This document shows, in pieces, positions 57,233-64,000 of a stretch of 64,000 nucleotides of DNA. Positions within the stretch are counted from its first letter, which is position 1; each line of letters opens with the position of its first letter. The DNA is taken from positions 64,001 to 128,000 of the forward strand of contig JAQFVV010013394.1 of NCBI GenBank assembly GCA_028023455.1, in the 5' to 3' direction. Below the pieces are notes generated by a model. That model saw only the letters and a list, made by a program, of their open reading frames with translations. It did not search any database and was not told the DNA's origin. The translations under genes and the position numbers were made by a program. The DNA comes from Epiperipatus broadwayi. Lineage: Eukaryota; Onychophora; Udeonychophora; Euonychophora; Peripatidae.

Positions 57233-57390
57233 TTTTTAATGTTTTATTCAAACCAGTGATTGTAGCGCCTCTACAACCATCTTTCTACCTTTTTATAACT
57301 CTGTGGATGGCTTGTGTGACCAAGTCGAAACGTCAGTGTATTGATATTAAAAGTTTTTAACACGGATGAACCCGCAAAATATGTATTTTA
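57233..57390. repeat. Right inverted repeat of the GIY-YIG unit (PLE family D)
   Basis: Counterpart of 56,521-56,676. It is followed by an extra tatatttaacccgtgcaaat tail of about 30 bp and then (TA)n, which is absent on the left side. Confidence 0.85.
57299..57336 (+). ncRNA. Hammerhead-like motif in the PLE inverted repeat
   Basis: ACT, CTGTGGAT, GGCTTG-TGTGAC-CAAGTC, GAAAC-GTC, AGT. Stem II has six pairs (one G-U) and a proper G-C pair next to GAAA. GAAACGTC is the form seen at hammerheads of PLEs. However, the CUGANGA box is altered (CTGTGGAT, one base replaced and one added), so this copy is probably inactive. Confidence 0.5.
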
Positions 57391-57420
57391 TATATTTAAC
57401 CCGTGCAAATCTTCGTTTTA

Positions 57421-57441
<21 letters not shown>

Positions 57442-57453
<12 letters not shown>

Positions 57454-57990
57454 TTCAAAACAATACAATAATTAATACAGTAACAATATTTTAAACAAAT
57501 ATATACCAATTTAATAGAAGTACTTTCAACTATCTATGTAGTCGTTGTCAACTAGACTCAAATTGTATTAGAAAAAAACGTTACAAATTTAAACAAAAGC
57601 AATACGTCATACATCAATTTTCCCACAATTCATTAATTTTTATATTGGCTGTCTGTCTATTTATCAACTGTTGCTTTTCACTTTTTATTAACATAGCTTC
57701 TTTAATTTTGCGTTTAAAACGCAAAATTAAAGAAGCTATGTTAATAAAAAGTGAAAAGCAACAGTTGATAAATAGACAGACAGCCAATATAAAAATTAAT
57801 GAATTGTGGGAAAATTGATGTATGACGTATTGCTTTTGTTTACATTTGTAACGTTTTTTTCTAATACAATTTGAGTCTAGTTGACAACGACTACATAGAT
57901 AGTTGAAAGTACTTCTATTAAATTGGTATATATTTATTTAAAATATTGTTACTGTATTAATTATTGTATTGTTTTGAATAATTATATATA
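57442..57990. repeat. 549-bp nearly perfect palindrome of PLE family A tails
   Basis: Arms 57,442-57,715 and 57,717-57,990 are complementary with about two mismatches in 274 bp and one base between them. Each arm, read outward from the centre, codes KRKIKEAMLIKSEKQQLIN and then RQTANIKINELWEN, followed by a stop and 3' sequence: the end of the GIY-YIG protein of PLE family A (compare KRKIKEAMLIYKYKHDLIN at 15.05 kb). The right arm continues to acagacattgatt (58,007), the family A 3' end, then (TA)n. Two equally 5'-truncated tails are thus joined head to head. Confidence 0.9.
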
Positions 57991-58145
57991 TTTTATTATA
58001 ATTGGAATACAGACATTGATTAATAATATATATATATATATATGTCCAAAAGATGGCGCTATACCAAAACCGCCGAACAAGTGTAAGATTTGTTTTACAT
58101 AAACGAAAAAAGAGTCAGAAATTAACTACCTCTTTCATTTGCTCA

Positions 58146-58192
58146 CTCCCAGATCAGCTGATTTCAAGCTGGTTTGCTATCCTCAGTGGGAG
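58146..58192 (-). ncRNA. Hammerhead ribozyme, Rz1 unit 1
   Basis: Minus strand: CTCCCA, CTGAGGA (58,186-58,180), T-AGC-AAACCA-GCT-T, GAAA (58,165-58,162), ATCA-GC-TGAT, C (58,152), TGGGAG. Stem I CTCCCA/TGGGAG is six perfect Watson-Crick pairs and continues after a small bulge with CTC/GAG. Stem III is ATCA/TGAT (counting A15.1-U16.1) closed by a GC dinucleotide. Stem II is three pairs with a T-T mismatch at 10.1/11.1, where hammerheads normally have G-C. Cleavage would fall between 58,152 and 58,151. All other invariant core bases are present. Confidence 0.78.
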
Positions 58193-58562
58193 ATAGAGTA
58201 TAGAAACTAGATCTAAACACTGACTCTCAAGTGTTTATGCAAAACGTTTCTATCAGATTGCAAGCGTGAATTTTTCAGACCGGAAAAGTCTTCAAACCCA
58301 GCCTAGCAAGCTAGATATTTATATGGGTCTGATCTCAGTTCAGAATCACCGTATAATCAAAGTCTCTGCAATATATATCATTGCAAGAAAACTCTAAAGG
58401 TACATTTATGAAAAAACAAATACAAGTTAATCACGTAACCTGCTATGACTTGTTATTTATGTCCAAAAGATGGCGCTATACCAAAACCGCCGAACAAGTG
58501 TAAGATTTGTTTTACATAAATGAAAAAAGAGTCAGAAATTAACTACCTCTTTCATTTGCTCA

Positions 58563-58609
58563 CTCCCAGATCAGCTGATTTCAAGCTGGTTTGCTATCCT
58601 CAGTGGGAG
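58563..58609 (-). ncRNA. Hammerhead ribozyme, Rz1 unit 2
   Basis: Identical in sequence to the unit 1 motif, one period on; predicted cut between 58,569 and 58,568. Confidence 0.78.
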
Positions 58610-58979
58610 ATAGAGTATAGAAACTAGATCTAAACACTGACTCTCAAGTGTTTATGCAAAACGTTTCTATCAGATTGCAAGCGTGAATTTTTCAGACCGG
58701 AAAAGTCTTCAAACCCAGCCTAGCAAGCTAGATATTTATATGGGTCTGATCTCAGTTCAGAATCACCATATAATCAAAGTCTCTGCAATATATATCATTG
58801 CAAGAAAACTCTAAAGGTACATTTATGAAAAAACAAATACAAGTTAATCACGTAACCTGCTATCACTTGTTATTTATGTCCAAAAGATGGCGCTATACCA
58901 AAACCGCCGAACAAGTGTAAGATTTGTTTTACATAAACGAAAAAAGAGTCAGAAATTAACTACCTCTTTCATTTGCTCA

Positions 58980-59026
58980 CTCCCAGATCAGCTGATTTCA
59001 AGCTGGTTTGCTATCCTCAGTGGGAG
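58980..59026 (-). ncRNA. Hammerhead ribozyme, Rz1 unit 3
   Basis: Identical to the unit 1 motif; predicted cut between 58,986 and 58,985. Confidence 0.78.
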
Positions 59027-59396
59027 ATAGAGTATAGAAACTAGATCTAAACACTGACTCTCAAGTGTTTATGCAAAACGTTTCTATCAGATTGCAAGCG
59101 TGAATTTTTCAGACCGGAAAAGTCTTCAAACCCAGCCTAGCAAGCTAGATATTTATATGGGTCTGATCTCAGTTCAGAATCACCATATAATCAAAGTCTC
59201 TGCAATATATATCATTGCAAGAAAACTCTAAAGGTACATTTATGAAAAAACAAATACAAGTTAATCACGTAACCTGCTATCACTTGTTATTTATGTCCAA
59301 AAGATGGCGCTATACCAAAACCGCCGAACAAGTGTAAGATTTGTTTTACATAAACGAAAAAAGAGTCAGAAATTAACTACCTCTTTCATTTGCTCA

Positions 59397-59443
59397 CTCC
59401 CAGATCAGCTGATTTCAAGCTGGTTTGCTATCCTCAGTGGGAG
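59397..59443 (-). ncRNA. Hammerhead ribozyme, Rz1 unit 4
   Basis: Identical to the unit 1 motif within the fold; the unit's private change (tataaaaa for tatagaaa) lies just outside stem I. Confidence 0.78.
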
Positions 59444-59813
59444 ATAGAGTATAAAAACTAGATCTAAACACTGACTCTCAAGTGTTTATGCAAAACGTTT
59501 CTATCAGATTGCAAGCGTGAATTTTTCAGACCGGAAAAGTCTTCAAACCCAGCCTAGCAAGCTAGATATTTATATGGGTCTGATCTCAGTTCAGAATCAC
59601 CATATAATCAAAGTCTCTGCAATATATATCATTGCAAGAAAACTCTAAAGGTACATTTATGAAAAAACAAATACAAGTTAATCACGTAAACTGCTATCAC
59701 TTGTTATTTATGTCCAAAAGATGGCGCTATACCAAAACCGCCGAACAAGTGTAAGATTTGTTTTACATAAACGAAAAAAGAGTCAGAAATTAACTACCTC
59801 TTTCATTTGCTCA

Positions 59814-59860
59814 CTCCCAGATCAGCTGATTTCAAGCTGGTTTGCTATCCTCAGTGGGAG
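59814..59860 (-). ncRNA. Hammerhead ribozyme, Rz1 unit 5
   Basis: Identical to the unit 1 motif; predicted cut between 59,820 and 59,819. Confidence 0.78.
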
Positions 59861-60230
59861 ATAGAGTATAGAAACTAGATCTAAACACTGACTCTCAAGT
59901 GTTTATGCAAAACGTTTCTATCAGATTGCAAGCGTGAATTTTTCAGACCGGAAAAGTCTTCAAACCCAGCCTAGCAAGCTAGATATTTATATGGGTCTGA
60001 TCTCAGTTCAGAATCACCATATAATCAAAGTCTCTGCAATATATATCATTGCAAGAAAACTCTAAAGGTACATTTATGAAAAAACAAATACAAGTTAATC
60101 ACGTAACCTGCTATCACTTGTTATTTATGTCCAAAAGATGGCGCTATACCAAAACCGCCGAACAAGTGTAAGATTTGTTTTACATAAACGAAAAAAGAGT
60201 CAGAAATTAACTACCTCTTTCATTTGCTCA

Positions 60231-60277
60231 CTCCCAGATCAGCTGATTTCAAGCTGGTTTGCTATCCTCAGTGGGAG
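60231..60277 (-). ncRNA. Hammerhead ribozyme, Rz1 unit 6
   Basis: Identical to the unit 1 motif. Read on the minus strand this is the first hammerhead of the array, 285 bp after the array's right edge. Confidence 0.78.
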
Positions 60278-60562
60278 ATAGAGTATAGAAACTAGATCTA
60301 AACACTGACTCTCAAGTGTTTATGCAAAACGTTTCTATCAGATTGCAAGCGTGAATTTTTCAGACCGGAAAAGTCTTCAAACCCAGCCTAGCAAGCTAGA
60401 TATTTATATGGGTCTGATCTCAGTTCAGAATCACCATATAATCAAAGTCTCTGCAATATATATCATTGCAAGAAAACTCTAAAGGTACATTTATGAAAAA
60501 ACAAATACAAGTTAATCACGTAACCTGCTATCACTTGTTATTTATGTCCAAAAGATGGCGCT

Positions 60563-62999
60563 GTGATTTCTCGCTTGCTCCCATTGCTTGTATTAGCTTA
60601 ACAATTTTTACACAGTAGCCTGATTTTTTTAAAAAAAAGATAAATGAAAAAAAAAGGGAAATAGTTAATTAATAAATAGGATATAAAACAGTTGATAATG
60701 TTGTTATATGTGGCAAGTTAATATAGTTATATGTGAAAACTAAGTCACATATTTGTAATTGTGTTAGATATATGATGTGACATTTCTCTTAAATAAATGT
60801 AGGTTGTTATTTAAAATAATAATTGATAATGTTATTAATTGTGCCACAAGATATCATTTGTTTTATTTTTTTAAGTTTATAGCATAATAATTGAGTTTCT
60901 AATAAATAAAGTAAACAGTGTGAAATTGATTTAAAGTTAATCTTTAAAGTTTTTTTAAAACATTCAGATAATAATTAAATTTATAGTGTAAGTTAGCCTT
61001 AAACTTATTAAAATCTATTTTAATGTAATATTCTCAAATATTTTATTTGTAATCATTAAAAGTTCTAATTAAATATTTAAAGGTAAATGAGTAGTCAAGG
61101 TAAAGGTTTAAAAGTAGATATCATTTCCCTTTGTGAGTGTTTGTATATATAAATATATAAAACCTGTTTTCTATTCAATTAAATAATTTTGATTTAAGTT
61201 ATATCAACTCCTTAAAAACAATAAAAAAATAATAAATAAGTAGTTATAATATTAACTTAAAAGCAAAGTGAATGAATAAATAATTATTAATTTAAATTTT
61301 GGATGTAAATATTCTAATGTATTTCAGTTAATAAATGAGACAATTTTAAATTTTATATCAGTATTTTTATTTTTTATTATATATAATATTTTTTTATTAA
61401 TGTCATAAAAGAAACATTGTTAAGTTCTCTAAATTAAGGTCATTATATCACATAGTATTTGAAATATCTAGATTAATTTGATGTCATTTATTAATTGATT
61501 TGTCTTATAGCTGGGTTTTTAAAAATTACATTTTTTTAAAAAAATATATTTTGTTTATTGGTTATTAAAAAAAAATTGACAACTGAAATTTGAGTGGGGG
61601 GTACAAAATAAAATTGAATATAAAAAGTAAAATTTTGTTTTTTTTTAGGTTGGTCTTTAATGATTATTAGAATCTGCTCTGAAATCTTCTCTGGCACAAG
61701 TTTGAAAAGTATTAATTTTTTTTTAAATCTCTTTTTTTAAAAAAAAAAAGTCTTGTAAATTATATCTTAATATCATGTCATCTACAATTCACTGTTGTTA
61801 AGGATAGATAACTCATTTCTTTTAATTCTGACTTTCAAGTAGGTTTCTAAATTTTGTAAAATTCTTCAAGAAAATTTTATCATAATCACTAATTGTTTTA
61901 TCTTCAATACTAACCACATAAATAATTTCTACTATAAAATAAGTTTAACCATATGCAGTTATTATATTTATTGGTGAACTATTATTACATAAAACTATTT
62001 ACCAGTTTATATTTACTTAGTTATCCACTAGATAGGATAAATCTAAGAAAAGGAAAATTAAAGTACAAGCTATATATTTTTAAAATGTTAAATATGCTTT
62101 GTATTAATTTTGCCTGCTGCTAATTAAAATCTTTTATATTATATCAATCACCTGCTTCTACCTCAGTTTTGTAAAATATTTTATATGGAAATTACTTAGA
62201 GAATAATGTTTTATAAAAGAAAAGTGCTTATAATATTAATAACATTTTAAAAATGATTACTGTGCTGGAGCTCTTCTTTTAAGTTCTAATTTTGGAAGAT
62301 AGTTCTTGAGTAAAGTTGTGTAAATATATTAATGTTTAAGTCTATATCTAATGTCAGTAGGATTTGTTCCAAAGACATTTGACATGCTGAATTTATCTTT
62401 ACTGACAGATATATTGGAAGTTTATTTAATGAAAATGTTCAGAAATAGCCTGGAAGCATCATAATGTTATATGTTGATAAATTTTTAAAATGCTTTAATT
62501 AAGATGTTTTAAAAGAAAAGGATTTTTTTTTAAAAAAAGCTGCATAGTTATTTAATATGTAAGATCCCATAAATGATTTTGTCAGCTGAATAATTTATTT
62601 TACTTGCTATGTTCATTGTTGCAGGCTTATTGCTTATCTAAGTACAAATACATTTGGAATGAAGAACTGAATTAGTTTTAAAAAAATTGTATATACTTCT
62701 TTCTGAAATATTTGTCATGTTTAAATATAATATATTTTGACAAGAAGCTTCTCAGAATACCAGTCCATAAAATAAATAGTGTGCATGGGTTTAAAAGATG
62801 GCCAATATGGAGAAAGATGAAATTATGAACTAAAGTTTTATTTTTAGTTTTATTGCTTTATTGTTTTTTTTTTTTTTTTAAAAAAGAAGAGAAAATATTT
62901 TATGAAGTGTTTTCTTTATAAATGTAGTCCAATTCTATAATACTGTTTGGTATATTATATATGCCACATGATTCTATTCACATTGTTTTAATCTTAACT
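60563..62999. other. AT-rich stretch upstream of the gene start
   Basis: No gene recognised. Junctions of a T run with an A run recur at about 60,630, 61,535, 61,735, 62,526 and 62,875, more often than elsewhere in the window. Confidence 0.55.
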
Positions 63000-63160
63000 A
63001 CTTCCGGTTTGTCGGCGACGATTGCGCTCGTTAATGTTCGTTTGTTGAAGTTCGTTTTTCTGTTTTAAATTACGGAAAAACTATAAGGACTACGCATGCG
63101 CCTATACCATAATTCTCTTCGTTGTTTTTTCCTCTTTTCGTAGGTAGTCGCCATTTTTCT
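63000..63160 (+). promoter_or_regulatory. Probable TATA-less promoter and non-coding first exon
   Basis: A sudden rise in CG dinucleotides contains ACTTCCGG (ETS-type site, 63,000-63,007), GCATGCGC (NRF1 core, 63,094-63,101) and CGCCATTTT (YY1-like, 63,149-63,157). This combination is typical of animal housekeeping promoters. The CGCCATTTTTCT block runs into GTAAGT at 63,161, a strong splice donor, and an acceptor TTTGTTAG ends at 63,241. A short non-coding first exon with an 81-bp intron is therefore plausible. No transcription start can be fixed from sequence alone. Confidence 0.6.
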
Positions 63161-63241
63161 GTAAGTTAAAAAATAAAATTTTTATTAATTTTTTTGCGAA
63201 TAAGGTCAATTTTTTTAAAAATTTTTTTCACAATTTGTTAG

Positions 63242-63834
63242 ATTAACGGAAAGAAAAGTACGCAAAATAAATGAACGGGACATGATGGCCTCTGATACGG
63301 ATTATTTTAGCGGTGATGAATTTGTCCCATCTAAGCCCTTTGACTCCGAGGATAGTGTTAGTTATAGTGATCTTGAAGAATATTTTTTCTGTCATCAGAA
63401 GAAGAAACTACTTTACCAGCCAAAAAAGAAAAAAACTACGAGTGCTTTTCTGGATGATATCAATACACCAGGCCCGTCAACAAGTGTTCCCAATGATATC
63501 AATCGGCCAGGCCCTTCATCTAGTAACAGTAATCTGTGTCCGAACATAACCTGCAAACTTGTGAATGTAGAGAATTTTACTAAAACTCCAGGTTTGAAGT
63601 TTTCTATAGTAGGTAAGTATTCAATTTTAGATTTTTTTTAATGTTATTTGATAAAAAACTTTTATCAACTATTATCAGAGAAACTAATAAATATGCCACT
63701 CAAGAAAAATGACTGACTGATTTTTTACTCTGTGATAGGTAGCACATATGAAAGGTAATGTTTTTATTATTGTTTTTTTTTTTTGTTGGTTTGTTTTAGC
63801 TACCAGCACAATGGATGAATGGTTGACACACTGA
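63242..63834 (+). CDS. Short acidic/Ser-rich protein, possibly two coding segments; family unknown
   Basis: The frame starts at ATG 63,282 (two Met in a row). It runs through an acidic N-terminus (DTDYFSGDEFVPSKPFDSED, then SYSDLEEYFF), a lysine cluster (QKKKLLYQPKKKKTT) and a duplicated segment (DDINTPGPSTS and NDINRPGPSSS). GTAAGT at 63,613 after Val-110 is a good donor. Joining to the acceptor TTTTAG at 63,799 gives an end ATSTMDEWLTH and a stop at 63,832, about 121 residues; reading through gives 119 residues. A 16-base extra exon at about 63,739-63,754 is also possible. The acidic start recalls N-termini of piggyBac-derived transposases, but no catalytic domain lies in the window, so that is only a possibility. 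The composition and promoter-like context favour a real gene start, perhaps continuing beyond the window. Confidence 0.45.
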
Positions 63835-64000
63835 TTCAAGACTATTTACAATTTATTCCTCTCTAGCAAATTGATTGTATATAATGCAGTAATTTTTTTT
63901 ATTCTGTTTTTACTAATTTTTGTTTTACTAACATGGTTTTCATTGTTTTTGTTTTACTAATTTAGTTTTTATTTGTTGTTTTATTAACTTGTTTTTTTAC

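Larger units (their letters stand above)
58041..60562 (-). mobile_element. Rz1 retrozyme-like array: six 417-bp tandem units plus 17 bp
   Basis: The landmark gtccaaaagatggcgct starts at 58,044, 58,461, 58,878, 59,295, 59,712, 60,129 and 60,546, always 417 bp apart; the seventh unit stops after 17 bp. Units differ at only one or two positions each (for example aatcaccgtata in unit 1, aaatgaaaa in unit 2, tataaaaacta in unit 4). The minus strand of each unit carries a complete hammerhead fold, so a minus-strand transcript could be cut into 417-nt monomers. No protein frame exists. Tandem type I hammerhead units without coding capacity define animal retrozymes. The left end sits on the (TA)n tail of a PLE; the right flank is unique. 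No target duplication was identified. Confidence 0.88.

Noticed and set aside
58041-60562. CRISPR-like array
   Set aside because: The units are 417 bp and identical throughout with no spacers, and the genome is that of an animal.
63282-63641. Firm call as a piggyBac transposase
   Set aside because: Only an acidic, Ser-rich N-terminal segment is visible; no DDD catalytic region or terminal repeats lie in the window.

Overview
This is a non-coding, repeat-dominated stretch of an animal nuclear genome. By eye about three quarters of the bases are A or T. Long (TA)n, (TATC)n/(TGTC)n, (TAA)n and (ATT)n microsatellites, decayed RTE-type LINEs, several families of Penelope-like elements (PLEs) with GIY-YIG endonuclease domains, a mariner-type relic and foldback MITEs all point to an invertebrate with a large AT-rich genome. 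I cannot name the species. The only plausible host gene start is at the extreme right (about 63.0-63.83 kb). There a GC-richer block with ETS-, NRF1- and YY1-like motifs precedes a short spliceable reading frame.

Layout. 1.8-4.6 kb: a minus-strand RTE LINE. 6.0-7.1 kb: a hammerhead-bearing repeat (called Rz2 here) split by an 867-bp MITE with TA target duplication, followed by a 545-bp tetranucleotide array. 7.6-8.5 kb: two PLE tails head to head. 11.7-12.7 kb: three copies of a second hammerhead repeat (Rz3). 13.3-15.3 kb: a decayed PLE with RT and GIY-YIG. 15.6-16.7 kb: a mariner relic carrying an Rz3 insertion. 18.6 and 25.9 kb: tRNA-like sequences. 19.7-21.6 and 32.9-34.6 kb: two inverted copies of an unrecognised long repeat. 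24.5 kb: a foldback element ending in TTAA. 27.3-28.3 kb: another MITE. 35.2-37.4 kb: a nearly full-length but dead PLE. 42.8-47.5 kb: a second RTE fragment and three more PLE fragments. 54.2-55.3 kb: Rz2 copies, two in tandem and one inverted. 55.4-58.0 kb: a PLE 3' half with an intact RT-end/GIY-YIG reading frame, then a GIY-YIG frame framed by 156-bp inverted repeats, then a nearly perfect 549-bp palindrome of PLE tails. 58.04-60.56 kb: six almost identical 417-bp tandem units (Rz1).

The main discovery is a set of retrozyme-like elements. On the minus strand every 417-bp Rz1 unit folds on paper as a type I hammerhead ribozyme: CTGAGGA, a short stem II, GAAA, a 4-bp stem III, C at the cleavage position, and a 6-bp perfect stem I. 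The dispersed Rz2 (about 377-bp spacing) and Rz3 (about 451-bp spacing) repeats carry the same architecture with a tiny stem III (GAAAC-NN-GTC) and a compensated stem II and stem I. These three families sit among PLEs. They share with the PLEs an unusual habit of head-to-head inverted junctions and of abutting (TA)n tracts. This fits the idea that retrozymes are moved by PLE machinery. One caveat applies to all families: the pair next to the core in stem II (10.1/11.1) is a mismatch, so activity must be tested.
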